From Prochlorococcus marinus XMU1408 (lineage in GTDB: Bacteria > Cyanobacteriota > Cyanobacteriia > PCC-6307 > Cyanobiaceae), in the NCBI RefSeq assembly GCF_003208055.1, contig NZ_QJUE01000002.1:496001-560000 (forward strand): DNA of 64,000 nucleotides, in the 5' to 3' direction. The notes under the pieces were generated by a model. It saw nothing but the letters and a program-made list of their open reading frames with translations, was not told the DNA's origin and made no database searches. Shown here piece after piece: positions 1 through 8,667 of this stretch. The position numbers and the translations under genes were made by a program. Numbering within the stretch: position 1 is the first letter of the stretch; each line of letters opens with the position of its first letter.

Positions 1-609
1 GAGCATTTTTTTTATAAGTTATCATCAGGAGCTGATGTATTCAATTCACTAATTGAATTACAGATAAAACATAATTCTTCATCTTTTCTAATAAGTGCTG
101 TTGGTGATCTTTCAAAAGTTTCATTCAAATGCCCTTTAAATGAAAAGCCTGTAATACTTGAGAAAAAGCTTGAGATAATTACCTTAAGTGGTTATTTGAC
201 ATCGTCAGATTCACATGTTCATATCAGTGTATCTGACGAAAATTGTGCTGTTTTCGGGGGACATCTTCTTTCTGGAACAACTGTTCTCAAATCGTTAGAT
301 ATTTTACTGGGTGTAACTCCAAACCTTAGTAGGCAATCTATAAAGAACTTAAGTGATAATCCTGTATGCGTAGATATTTATGTTTTATCAGATTGCCCTT
401 GGTGCAAAAGAGCTCTTAAACTTCTTGATTCATATAATATTGATTATAATTATAATTTAATTACTAATGATGATGAATTTAAAAAAATTAGCAATATAAC
501 TTCTGTTAATACCTTCCCTCAGATATTTATAAATAATGAATTTATTGGCGGCTATTCAGAATTAGCTAAATTATCTACTCTTGGGAGTTTAAATAAACTT
601 ATTAATTAG
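1..609 (+). CDS. PPC (DUF296) domain fused to glutaredoxin, 5' partial
   Basis: The frame is open from the first base of the window, so the start lies outside. The N-terminal part reads as a PPC/DUF296 domain, with the characteristic SDSHVHIS strand and GGHLLSGTTV (about codons 67-89). The C-terminal 75 residues form a glutaredoxin-like domain with a CPWC active site near codon 132 and the TFPQIFINN-x3-GG glutathione-site segment. Glutaredoxins reduce disulfides or handle Fe-S clusters using glutathione; PPC domains occur alone in bacteria and with AT-hooks in plants. A TTG at 196 could give a shorter product but would cut the PPC domain in half. The domain calls are firm; the combined role is unknown. 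Confidence 0.8.
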   Translation, partial: EHFFYKLSSGADVFNSLIELQIKHNSSSFLISAVGDLSKVSFKCPLNEKPVILEKKLEIITLSGYLTSSDSHVHISVSDENCAVFGGHLLSGTTVLKSLDILLGVTPNLSRQSIKNLSDNPVCVDIYVLSDCPWCKRALKLLDSYNIDYNYNLITNDDEFKKISNITSVNTFPQIFINNEFIGGYSELAKLSTLGSLNKLIN

Positions 610-726
610 CTTTAATATTTAACGGTCTAATATATATTTTAAATATTTGATGTTTTTTTATGCTCATATTTATGGATATATTATTTAGTTTTATTAGAGT
701 CATTATTAATAAAATAATTATAATTT

Positions 727-1614
727 ATGGATAATCCTTTATCTATTAAACCTTTGAGCAAAGCTGATATTGATTTTGTTACTGAAATATCAAGAAAAGA
801 GGGGTTTGCACCAGGAGTGGGTGATTTAGGAATTTATCAAAATACAGATAGTCAGGGACTTTGGGTTGGTTGGTTGAATGATACCCCTATTGGCTGTATT
901 GCCGGTGTTAGATATAATGAAAACTATGGATTCCTTGGTTTGTTCTTAGTAATTGAGAAGTTTAGAGGTAGAGGATTTGGATTGCAGCTTTGGAAAAAAG
1001 CAATGGCTCATTTAAGTGATTTGCCTTGTGTTGGTTTGGAGGCCGCTCCTGAGAGAATTGCTGATTATTCAAAATGGGGTTTTACTGTTTCATCGAAAAC
1101 AACAAGATGGCAATGGTTGGGAAATGGAAAATTCCTTGATGAATGTTTAACGCAGGAGGATTTAAATAATTTTAGTTTTGTTGAGGATTCTTCAATACCT
1201 TCGACTGCTGTTGAAAAATTTGATGAAAAAAGAGAAGCTACTCCTAGACCTCATTTTCTTTCAAATTGGCTAAATCATCCAGCTGGAAAGGTAATAGCAG
1301 TTATCGATAAAGAAGGAATATGTCATGGCTTTGGTCGAATAAGACCATGTCTTTTGAAAACTGGTGATGGGTGGAGAATTGGCCCTTTAATGGCTGACTC
1401 TCCAAAGCTTTTAAAAATTTTATTGAAAAAATTAATTGATAGTCATCCAGGACTGATAATTATTGATACACCTGGATTAAATAATTCTGCCACTGAATTA
1501 TTTAAGGATCTTGGTTTTAAATCTGAATCAGAAACTTTTAGAATGTATAGAGGGTATCAACCACCTGTCTCTATGAATGATGTGTATGGATTAGCATGTC
1601 TAGAGTTGGGCTAA
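727..1614 (+). CDS. GNAT-family N-acetyltransferase, two-domain type
   Basis: A 295-residue protein. Residues about 8-135 form a GNAT fold with the acetyl-CoA loop as RGRGFGLQLW (about 80-90), preceded by the beta-4 strand GFLGLFLV. The C-terminal half (about 160-290) resembles the second domain of YitH-like acetyltransferases. The substrate cannot be read from the sequence. It stands alone, convergent with the small gene at 1629-1832, and has a clear ATG start. Confidence 0.75.
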   Translation: MDNPLSIKPLSKADIDFVTEISRKEGFAPGVGDLGIYQNTDSQGLWVGWLNDTPIGCIAGVRYNENYGFLGLFLVIEKFRGRGFGLQLWKKAMAHLSDLPCVGLEAAPERIADYSKWGFTVSSKTTRWQWLGNGKFLDECLTQEDLNNFSFVEDSSIPSTAVEKFDEKREATPRPHFLSNWLNHPAGKVIAVIDKEGICHGFGRIRPCLLKTGDGWRIGPLMADSPKLLKILLKKLIDSHPGLIIIDTPGLNNSATELFKDLGFKSESETFRMYRGYQPPVSMNDVYGLACLELG

Positions 1615-1628
1615 ATATTTTCCTATTT

Positions 1629-1832
1629 TCATCTGTTGGAGTTTAATTTTTCTCTATGTATTTGTTTCTCTGAGTTTAATTGAGACTCTAATTGATCAAT
1701 AAGCCTAGTAACTAATGATTGGAACTCTGGTTGGCAACCTCTGAAGGCAGCTTTATGTCTTATTGATTCGTTTCGTGTCCTTAGATCAGTAAGCATTAGC
1801 TGCAACGCATCAATTTTAGCGTTGGTATTCAT
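1629..1832 (-). CDS. small conserved hypothetical protein
   Basis: A 67-residue, charged, helix-predicting protein with an ATG start and a single Cys. No signal peptide or membrane segment is visible. It lies 21 bases downstream of the SDR gene on the same strand, so the two probably share a transcript. I do not recognise a family. Confidence 0.55.
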   Translation of the reverse strand: MNTNAKIDALQLMLTDLRTRNESIRHKAAFRGCQPEFQSLVTRLIDQLESQLNSEKQIHREKLNSNR

Positions 1833-1853
1833 GATGAATTTAAGATTTGGTAT

Positions 1854-2522
1854 TTAAATTTTAAACGTCTTTATTGCCTTACTCATATTTGTTTTGGGAT
1901 TTTCTTCGCTACTAGTAATCTCGATTATTTTTTCTATTGAATCTTTTGTTTTTAAAGCCTCTATGCAGGCTTTTGCGACTAGTCTTCTAGGGATCGAGCC
2001 TTCTTCTTGAGTTTTTTCACCGGAAAATAAAATATTTTGATTTTTTAAATTAGTTTCATCCTCATTTAGGCCTCCTGGACGAATCACAGTCCAATCAAGG
2101 CCACTTTTTTGTAGTGATCTTTCACCCAATCTTTTCCAAATGAGTATGAGACCAAATAAATTTAGAGGGTGTATTAATTTGCCTGCACAAAGAGAACTTA
2201 CAAGTACAACCCTTTTTAGTCTTTGCCTTTTACAACTTTCAACTTGTTTTTGGATATTTAAATAATCTACTTTAGCGGGCCCTGTTAAATCGATGGATGG
2301 TCTTGCACCAGTAGCTATTACGAGACTATCACATCCTTTTAGAGCGTAATCAAGAGTAACGCCATTAGTATCTGACAAAAAGTACCTTTCACAGCCTTTT
2401 AACGAATTAGGTAGTTCTGATTGTGATCTAATTATTAATCTCACCTCATATCCAGCCGAGATGGCTTCTTCTGCTACTCGGTAACCTGTTTTCCCAGAAG
2501 CACCTGTTATTGCTAATTTCAT
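1854..2522 (-). CDS. atypical SDR, NAD(P)-binding NmrA/epimerase-like protein
   Basis: A 222-residue Rossmann protein. The nucleotide-binding TGASGKTG lies at residues 6-13, followed by the VRLIIRS strand end, VIATGA, and a VVLVSS strand. This matches the short atypical SDR (SDR_a5, NmrA-like) proteins common in cyanobacteria and chloroplasts, which often act as redox sensors or tetrapyrrole-linked reductases. No catalytic Tyr-x3-Lys is evident, so the enzymatic role is open. It is the first gene of a probable two-gene unit with 1629-1832. Confidence 0.7.
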   Translation of the reverse strand: MKLAITGASGKTGYRVAEEAISAGYEVRLIIRSQSELPNSLKGCERYFLSDTNGVTLDYALKGCDSLVIATGARPSIDLTGPAKVDYLNIQKQVESCKRQRLKRVVLVSSLCAGKLIHPLNLFGLILIWKRLGERSLQKSGLDWTVIRPGGLNEDETNLKNQNILFSGEKTQEEGSIPRRLVAKACIEALKTKDSIEKIIEITSSEENPKTNMSKAIKTFKI

Positions 2523-2601
2523 AGAAAATTAAACTAAATTGATATATTTTCTAGCAAAAAATGGTACTTTTTGTTGAGATAATAAAAATCATTGAATAAT
2601 A

Positions 2602-3255
2602 TTAAGCCTTTAAACAAATAACTGGTTTTTTCCTGGAGGGGTAAAGCTCCTTGCATAATTTACATATTGTTCCGTTACATCCTCTTGCTGAGCAATATTC
2701 TCTTCCATAAAATATGATTTGTAAATGTAATTTGTTCCATAGACTTTTAGGAAATATTTTTTTAAGATCCTTTTCAGTTTGAATAACACTTTTTCCAGAA
2801 CTTAAACCCCATCTTTGAGATAATCTATGTATGTGTGTATCCACAGGAAATGATGGTATACCAAAAGCCTGTGACATTACTACACTCGCTGTTTTATGTC
2901 CTACTCCTGGTAAAGACTCAAGGCTTTTAAATGAATTAGGTACTATATTATTATATTTGTTAATAACAATTCTTGATAAATTATATATATTTTTTGCCTT
3001 TGTCTTTGCTAGCCCAAGTTGCTTTATATAACTATAAATCTTCTCTTCACCTAATCTATACATTTCTTCTGCTGAGTTAGCAACTCTAAAAAGTTCTTTT
3101 GTTAATTCGTTGACTTTTTTGTCAGTAGATTGAGCGCTTAAAACTACTGCTATAAGCAAAGTAAAATCATTTTGATGATCCAAGGGGATATGTGTTTCAG
3201 GGTATATCTCTTCAAGTCTTTTTATTATTACTTTTACTCTCTCAGATTTTTTCAT
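2602..3255 (-). CDS. nth: endonuclease III
   Basis: A base-excision-repair DNA glycosylase/AP lyase of 217 residues, the family's usual length. The helix-hairpin-helix LPGVGHKTA gives catalytic Lys121, and VDTHIHRL gives catalytic Asp139. The C-terminal cysteines are Cys188, Cys193, Cys198 and Cys201, spaced C-x4-C-x4-C-x2-C rather than the textbook C-x6-C-x2-C-x5-C [4Fe-4S] ligand pattern. The start is ATG. Confidence 0.92.
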   Translation of the reverse strand: MKKSERVKVIIKRLEEIYPETHIPLDHQNDFTLLIAVVLSAQSTDKKVNELTKELFRVANSAEEMYRLGEEKIYSYIKQLGLAKTKAKNIYNLSRIVINKYNNIVPNSFKSLESLPGVGHKTASVVMSQAFGIPSFPVDTHIHRLSQRWGLSSGKSVIQTEKDLKKIFPKSLWNKLHLQIIFYGREYCSARGCNGTICKLCKELYPSRKKPVICLKA

Positions 3256-3437
3256 TTAGTATTAATATTTTTCTTAATTTAATTAATTAAAAATTGATAA
3301 CGTGCAAGCCAGAACATAAAAACGGAAGCAAGTGTATCATTTTATACATTTACCCGTGCTTTTTGTCTATCGACTTTTGCTTTTGCTTAACTTTAACTTT
3401 AATTAGTTCTCAATGGATAGAATAAGCAAAAATAATT

Positions 3438-4499
3438 TTGGAGAATACTGAACTAGAAATCCAGAACTTATGGCATAAGTTTAAATCCAATAAAGATAGC
3501 AACTGGGTTTTAAAAGATATTAATTTTTCTCTGAACACTGGTGAATTAGTTGGTTTGCTTGGTCCTTCTGGTTGCGGAAAAACTACTCTGCTCAGATTAA
3601 TTGCAGGTTTTGAAAAGCCAAATAGTGGATTTATAAGAAAAAATGGTCAAATAATTTCTGATAAAAATTACCTTCTTTTACCTGAAAGAAGGAAAATAGG
3701 GATGGTTTTTCAAGACTATGCACTATTTCCTCATTTAAATGTTTGGGATAATGTTTGCTTTGGTATAACCAAGAAAAAAACATCTATTGAAAGAGCAAAT
3801 TGGCTATTAAATTTATTAGGTATTTATGAATTTAAAGGTAGATATCCTCACGAATTGTCTGGCGGTCAAAGTCAAAGAGTCGCATTAGCTCGAGCCCTGG
3901 CTCCAGGAACCTCATTGGTTCTGTTAGATGAACCTTTTTGCTCTTTAGATGTTGAAGTAAGAGCCAAGTTAAGATTAGAGCTTTCTTCTGTATTAAAGTC
4001 CTGTTCGGCTTCTGCTCTTTTAGTAACTCATGACCCTCAAGAAGCATTAGCTATTTGTAATCGAGTGGCTGTTATGAGAAAAGGTGAAATTCTGCAATAT
4101 TCAACTCCAGTAGAAATGGTTTCTAGGCCATCTAATGATTTTGTAGGTCAATTTGCTTTGCAAAGAAATATTTTACCCATTCGACATTTTAATAATTCCT
4201 ATTCAACAAGAATTGGAAAATTGAATATTTCTTTTGATAAATCAATCTCAACTAATTCTGTATGTATGTTCGATAAAAACTCTATTCTAATTGAGCCATG
4301 TCCAAATGGATTGTTCACTGTCATGGCAATAGAGTATCGTGTTAATCATTATGTCTATACAGTAATTACAGATGGTATAAAATTAAGCGTAGAAATGGGA
4401 TTAGAATCTAAATTGAATATTGGAGATAATTGCAAGGTAAGATATATTTTAGGAAAAGAATTCTTAGTTCTACCTGAGAAAATCAAATCTAATTTCTAA
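3438..4499 (+). CDS. futC: ABC transporter ATPase, FutC/FbpC-like (iron(III) uptake)
   Basis: A 353-residue nucleotide-binding subunit: Walker A GPSGCGKT (42-49), Q-loop Gln92, signature LSGGQ (140-144), Walker B VLLDEP (161-166), H-loop His198, then a C-terminal regulatory extension like the TOBE domain of FbpC/PotA ATPases. PERRKIGMVFQDYALFPH resembles the Fe(III) subgroup, and a ferritin gene follows, which supports iron. The start is TTG at 3438, as no ATG lies near. The permease and binding protein are not in the window. Spermidine or sulfate transport is a less likely alternative. Confidence 0.7.
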   Translation: MENTELEIQNLWHKFKSNKDSNWVLKDINFSLNTGELVGLLGPSGCGKTTLLRLIAGFEKPNSGFIRKNGQIISDKNYLLLPERRKIGMVFQDYALFPHLNVWDNVCFGITKKKTSIERANWLLNLLGIYEFKGRYPHELSGGQSQRVALARALAPGTSLVLLDEPFCSLDVEVRAKLRLELSSVLKSCSASALLVTHDPQEALAICNRVAVMRKGEILQYSTPVEMVSRPSNDFVGQFALQRNILPIRHFNNSYSTRIGKLNISFDKSISTNSVCMFDKNSILIEPCPNGLFTVMAIEYRVNHYVYTVITDGIKLSVEMGLESKLNIGDNCKVRYILGKEFLVLPEKIKSNF

Positions 4500-4664
4500 T
4501 TTAACTAACGATATTTTTTAATATAATTTTTAGCAATTGAGATTCATTATCAAATCAATAATTTTAAATTTTCGTTTTCACGGCAACAAAATGATACAAA
4601 AAGAGTTATCATTTGTTTGAATAAAAAATTAGTTTTTGCTTTCTTTGGCCTAGCTTTTTTTGTT

Positions 4665-5216
4665 ATGCAATCAGCAACATCAAGTTCTATAAATCTCAAT
4701 ACTGGTCCTTCAGGTCGCGCTATTGCGCAACCTATGGACAAAGACCTTCTTGAGGCTTTGTATCAACATACTTCACTTGAAAGGGATTCAAGTGCTCAAT
4801 ATTTAGCCATGTCCCTTTGGCTACTAGAAAGAGAATTGCGAGGCTTTTCTAATTTTTTTAAAAAGGAGTCTTTATCTGAACAGGAGCATGGTTTTAACTT
4901 CGCAAAATATATAATCGCAAGAGGTCAAAGCGTTGAACTTGATGCGGTGACTAAACCAATACAAAATTGGAATTCAGTTGAAGAATTAGTAACACTATCT
5001 TTCCAAATGGAAGCTGACGTTACGACCTCTGTCCAGCAGCTATATTCCATGGCAGAGAGATCAAATGATACTCGTACTACAGTATTTCTTGATCCAGTTA
5101 TAGACGAGCAAATTAAATCTGAGGATGAAATGGCTTATTTGCTTGGTAAAGTCAAATTTGCTAAAAATGATCCTTCTGCGCTATTTATTATTGATAATGA
5201 ATTAAATATTGATTAA
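4665..5216 (+). CDS. ferritin, iron-storage protein
   Basis: A four-helix ferritin of 183 residues that stores iron as ferric mineral. Ferroxidase-type motifs are visible: LYQHTSLERDSSAQYLAM in helix A, KKESLSEQEHGFNFAKYI (Glu-x2-His) in helix B and QMEADVTTSV in helix C. The upstream TTG at 4617 would add 16 hydrophobic residues resembling a leader. I prefer the ATG at 4665 because family members start shortly before the GPSGRAIAQPM segment. It lies downstream of the FutC-like gene and close to the CRP-like regulator, which fits an iron-homeostasis locus. Confidence 0.88.
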   Translation: MQSATSSSINLNTGPSGRAIAQPMDKDLLEALYQHTSLERDSSAQYLAMSLWLLERELRGFSNFFKKESLSEQEHGFNFAKYIIARGQSVELDAVTKPIQNWNSVEELVTLSFQMEADVTTSVQQLYSMAERSNDTRTTVFLDPVIDEQIKSEDEMAYLLGKVKFAKNDPSALFIIDNELNID

Positions 5217-5234
5217 TTAATTTTTATTTTATTC

Positions 5235-5516
5235 TCAAATTTCTTGGAAAGAATTTGATCTTTTAGTAACTTCTAATAAAAACTCTATAGATAATTCATT
5301 ACAGTTTCTTTTAAACATATTTTCTGCAATATTTAATATTTTTAATCTATTAATGTTTAATTTATTAAGCTCTTTCTTTAACCTAGTTAATAAAATTTTG
5401 TTTTGACAAGTTTTAATTGAGTTATTGATATTATTTGTTCTATTTTTAATGTATTCCACTTCTTCGCAAAGTGAAAGAATAATAGATTCTGAATAGTTGA
5501 AAAGATATTTATTCAT
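5235..5516 (-). CDS. hypothetical protein, helical
   Basis: A 93-residue, Asn/Lys/Leu-rich protein predicted to be mostly helical, possibly coiled coil (residues 10-60). It lies 6 bases downstream of the CRP-like regulator on the same strand, so it is probably co-transcribed, and converges on ferritin. No family is recognised. The location suggests a role linked to iron or regulation, which is inference only. Confidence 0.55.
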   Translation of the reverse strand: MNKYLFNYSESIILSLCEEVEYIKNRTNNINNSIKTCQNKILLTRLKKELNKLNINRLKILNIAENMFKRNCNELSIEFLLEVTKRSNSFQEI

Positions 5517-5522
5517 TATTTA

Positions 5523-6119
5523 CTATGCAGTTAATGGTGATGACTCTATGAATTCAGGCGACAGGCTTAGAGTTGGATCCCCCGATGGTGCTTTTAGTAA
5601 TTCTGCTGTTCTCAGCCTTGAAATTAAACGAGTTGAAGTAACTCTTGTAGATCCTATTAATTCTCCAATCCTTTCATGCGTAAGCCTAAATGGTAATTGA
5701 CACCAATCGCCGCATCTTCTTCCGAGACGATTGACTAATAAGGCAAATAGAGCTTGTAATCTTTGCTCAGCGTTTCCTAAGTGTCTAATCCTAAGAAGTT
5801 GAAGAGTCCACTCATTGACAGCGTCATAACCTCCTGCTTCATCTGTTGACTCAGCATCACTTCTAAAGCAAAGAGGGGTTAAAGCCTCTACGCAGACCCC
5901 TTCACTGCATAATCGATCTGTTCTTAATTGGTCTCCTGATTGCAAGAAAGCAAGTGTCATTCCCTCTGTCTCTTCACAAGGACAATAAACACGTGCTATT
6001 CCATCCAGAACTTCAATGCAAGTATCTCCTCTTCTTGAGGAGGGGTCTATTAACACTGATTGGCCAGTAGCCATTCGAACAGCTGCTGAAGGAGAGTCTG
6101 CGTATGTTCTAAAGCTCAT
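5523..6119 (-). CDS. CRP/FNR-family transcriptional regulator
   Basis: A 198-residue regulator with an N-terminal cNMP-binding-like beta roll and a C-terminal winged helix. LTHERIGELIGSTRVTSTR is the helix-turn-helix. No intact cAMP-binding phosphate cassette is visible, as in other picocyanobacterial CRP-like factors. I chose the ATG at 6119; a longer frame from 6197 adds 26 residues of doubtful quality. It sits between ferritin and pcb. In Prochlorococcus a CRP-type regulator near ferritin is tied to iron stress, so control of this locus is a reasonable inference. Confidence 0.75.
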   Translation of the reverse strand: MSFRTYADSPSAAVRMATGQSVLIDPSSRRGDTCIEVLDGIARVYCPCEETEGMTLAFLQSGDQLRTDRLCSEGVCVEALTPLCFRSDAESTDEAGGYDAVNEWTLQLLRIRHLGNAEQRLQALFALLVNRLGRRCGDWCQLPFRLTHERIGELIGSTRVTSTRLISRLRTAELLKAPSGDPTLSLSPEFIESSPLTA

Positions 6120-6334
6120 CGCATACAAGGAGCTTAATTGGATCTTTAACTTACACAAGAAAGGATCCTTTTTGCAACCGATTCTCAATAGCAACAAGCT
6201 CTTGAGATCTTTTTATGCTTTTTTACTGGAAAATGTATAAAAAATCACTATTGATAATGGCTTTTGCTCCTTTTATTTATTTTTCGTGTGTTAATTGTGA
6301 CATTTGAGTGAATTGATTAACTAGTTTTTCTGGC

Positions 6335-6369
6335 AAAAAAAAAAGGTCCGCTTAAGCGGACCTTTTTTT
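6335..6369 (-). terminator. rho-independent terminator of pcb
   Basis: A perfect inverted repeat, GGTCCGCTTAAGCGGACC (6345-6362), extended by an A-run on the left and a T-run on the right. On the minus strand it lies just after the pcb stop and ends in a run of Ts. The symmetry would also let it work on the plus strand. Confidence 0.85.
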
Positions 6370-6406
6370 ATTCACTAAATAAGTGAATTAATGAACTAGG
6401 TATTAA

Positions 6407-7465
6407 TCAACCGTTGGTGATTTTTGCGTTTTCCATATTGTCGAACGCTTTACCTACGCGTCTAAAGTCAAATCCCATAGCTCTTAATGCATGCCAGAGA
6501 TGTCCCTGTATGAAGAAGAAGCCAAGATAGAAGTGAACATTTGCTAACCAAGCTCTTGCTGTATGAGCTCCAGTTGCAAGTGATGCATCGGTATCAACAA
6601 AATAAGGAGCGAAATCAAACTTGAGTTGAAGTACATCTCCAAAAAATTCTGTTGAATAAACAGTTGTATTTGTTGAGCTCCAGAAAGCAGCAACAAGAGC
6701 ACAATAGCCAACACCAGCTAGTGAGTAAGAAAGTACAGCCTCTGCGGATAGGAGTCCTTTACCTTTGAATTCGGTATACTCACCAAATTGCTTAGTAATA
6801 ATATGGAATGCGCCACCAATAATTTGGAAAAATGCTAAGAAAGCATGGCCACCCATAACATCTTCCAAGTTAGAAATCTGTAGGAAATCAGCTTGGTGAT
6901 TCCAAATCATTCCTAAATCTAGGTTGTAGCTAACAGTGCGAGTAGCTCCAAGTGCACTGTCCCAAATTCCATGATATTGAGCCCATTCAACGAATTGAAT
7001 GTTAGCTAAACCAAGGAAAATAAGGTGGTGTCCAAGGATAAAAGTAAGTTTGTCTGGATCATCCCACTCGAAGTCAAACTTTTTAGGGCGACTTCCTTCT
7101 GGATAATTTCCAAGATCTCCGTCATATCTTGTTGAGTGGAGTATTCCTCCAGCACCAAGCACACCAGAGAAAATCAGGTGAAGTACTGCAATAACAGTGC
7201 AGCCATAAGGCTCAGTAATAACACCGTTTTCGATTCCACCTATTCCAAGTTGAGCAAGGTGAGGCAAGCAGATCAAGTTTTGATTACCCATCGCAACGGA
7301 TGAGTCGTAACGAGCTAGCTCAAATAAAGTGAACGCACCTGCCCAGAACATCATCAAACCAGCATGGGCAGCATGCGCAGCGATGAATTTTCCGGAGCGA
7401 TTGGCCGTCCCTGAATTACCCGCGTACCAGTCATAGGTAACGTTGGGGTTCCCGTAGGTCTGCAC
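6407..7465 (-). CDS. pcb: Pcb chlorophyll a/b-binding antenna protein
   Basis: A 352-residue six-helix antenna protein of the CP43/IsiA family that binds divinyl chlorophylls a and b around the photosystems. It starts with the typical MQTYGNPNVTYDWYAGNSG and carries the conserved His residues (HAAHAG, LGHHLIFLG, QGHLWHALRAMGFDF). It lacks the large lumenal loop of CP43, as Pcb and IsiA do. The start codon is GTG. The neighbouring ferritin and CRP-like genes suggest this may be an iron-responsive Pcb, as described for some low-light Prochlorococcus; that part is inference. Confidence 0.95.
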   Translation of the reverse strand: MQTYGNPNVTYDWYAGNSGTANRSGKFIAAHAAHAGLMMFWAGAFTLFELARYDSSVAMGNQNLICLPHLAQLGIGGIENGVITEPYGCTVIAVLHLIFSGVLGAGGILHSTRYDGDLGNYPEGSRPKKFDFEWDDPDKLTFILGHHLIFLGLANIQFVEWAQYHGIWDSALGATRTVSYNLDLGMIWNHQADFLQISNLEDVMGGHAFLAFFQIIGGAFHIITKQFGEYTEFKGKGLLSAEAVLSYSLAGVGYCALVAAFWSSTNTTVYSTEFFGDVLQLKFDFAPYFVDTDASLATGAHTARAWLANVHFYLGFFFIQGHLWHALRAMGFDFRRVGKAFDNMENAKITNG

Positions 7466-7718
7466 GAGAAATAAACAAAGAACAGTAAGAGGATATATTT
7501 AGAGCTCTATAAGTTCCATATCCCTTCACATTGCTTATTGAAATTGTAGGTTTTGTACATATTTCATGTTCATCTGCTACTGATCAAGAACTTCGTGTTA
7601 TGGGTCTATCAAGTAGTTAAATAGCAGACTTTCACTAAGTTTTTTAATTTTTAACCTCTGAAATTTGCTTATTTCACATTTAAATTTTGTTATTTTGAAA
7701 ACATTATTGATTTGATTA

Positions 7719-8444
7719 ATGGATTACATAAATATTCTAAAGGAGTTTTTTGTAGATGAAAGTATTTTCGTTTCAAGAAAAAAGCGTTTAATTGTATTTT
7801 TAGGATCTTTTGCGGATTTTGATAGTTTTGAATATTGCCAACAATTGGCTGACCAGTCAAAGTTGCTTTATAAATACTCAATCGATTTGATTATTATTGG
7901 TATTGGTAGTCAAAGTTCTAAAGAAAAATTCTGTGATTTTAATAAAATGGATATAAAAAATGTTTTTTCAGTAAATAATTCTGATCTTCATAACCAACTA
8001 AATTTTAATAAAGGACTTGTATCACCATTACCTGCCATTATTAATTTATTGATCATGTGCACCGGAATAAAATCGAAAGGAACTATCAAGGAAGTTCTGC
8101 GAGGTTATTTTGGCGATAGAAATGCAAATAAATTATTTAGTGAAGATGAAATTATCAAAATCGGATCAATCTCTTTATTTAAAGGAGAAATGTTTGATGT
8201 CTTTTCTAAAAATGATGTTTTACGGCCTTTCGAATTGGCGACAAGGAGACTTGTGAATATGATTGAAATACTTTCTAATTGGAACATTTACGTAACTGAT
8301 CAGTCATATTTAACTCAGAGAAGTGCAACAATACTACTTGATGAAAACAACCAATTACTTTATGAATTCATTTCTGAAAGTCTTTTAGGATACTCAAGCA
8401 ATATGAGTAAACCAATATCATTCTTAGAAGACTTCTTGAATTGA
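7719..8444 (+). CDS. peroxiredoxin-like (AhpC/TSA) thioredoxin-fold protein
   Basis: A 241-residue protein. RLIVFLGSFADFDSFEYCQQL (about 23-43) followed by a YSIDLIIIGIGSQ strand resembles the PRX-like2/AhpC-TSA cyanobacterial family. No Cys-x2-Cys is present; the Cys in EYCQQ and FCDF are the only candidate redox cysteines near the N-terminus. It is divergent from pcb and 4 bases upstream of a small zinc-ribbon gene, so the two form an operon. A role in redox protection of the antenna is only suggested by position. Confidence 0.55.
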   Translation: MDYINILKEFFVDESIFVSRKKRLIVFLGSFADFDSFEYCQQLADQSKLLYKYSIDLIIIGIGSQSSKEKFCDFNKMDIKNVFSVNNSDLHNQLNFNKGLVSPLPAIINLLIMCTGIKSKGTIKEVLRGYFGDRNANKLFSEDEIIKIGSISLFKGEMFDVFSKNDVLRPFELATRRLVNMIEILSNWNIYVTDQSYLTQRSATILLDENNQLLYEFISESLLGYSSNMSKPISFLEDFLN

Positions 8445-8448
8445 TATC

Positions 8449-8664
8449 ATGATTAAAAATAAATGTTTGGTTTGTGGTAGCTTTGATTTCAGGGCGGATC
8501 GTGCATTATCTGGAAGATTAATTTGTATTTCATGTGGCAATCCCTACGGAGTAAGAAAGTTTGCTAGGAATAAATCAAATAAAAAGTATTCTTCACCCAA
8601 AAACATTAAAAAATTGTTGATTATACTTTTATTAATAATTGTTTTTATTTTTGTTATTGTTTAG
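8449..8664 (+). CDS. zinc-ribbon protein with C-terminal membrane anchor
   Basis: A 71-residue protein. Two Cys-x2-Cys pairs (Cys6/Cys9 and Cys26/Cys29) form a zinc ribbon, followed by a basic linker and one strongly hydrophobic helix (about 53-71). The topology suggests a cytoplasmic zinc ribbon tethered to the membrane by its tail. It directly follows the peroxiredoxin-like gene. Function unknown. Confidence 0.6.
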   Translation: MIKNKCLVCGSFDFRADRALSGRLICISCGNPYGVRKFARNKSNKKYSSPKNIKKLLIILLLIIVFIFVIV

Positions 8665-8667
8665 TTT

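Noticed and set aside
1979-1990. CTAG-TCTT-CTAG
   Set aside because: Exact spacing of the island box but inside the SDR coding sequence and far from the island; taken as a chance match.
3832-4047. Minus-strand frame opposite the FutC-like gene
   Set aside because: Shadow of the ATPase gene; no independent support.
4617-4664. Signal-like extension of ferritin from TTG
   Set aside because: Hydrophobic run is attractive, but ferritins are cytosolic and the ATG at 4665 gives the normal family length.
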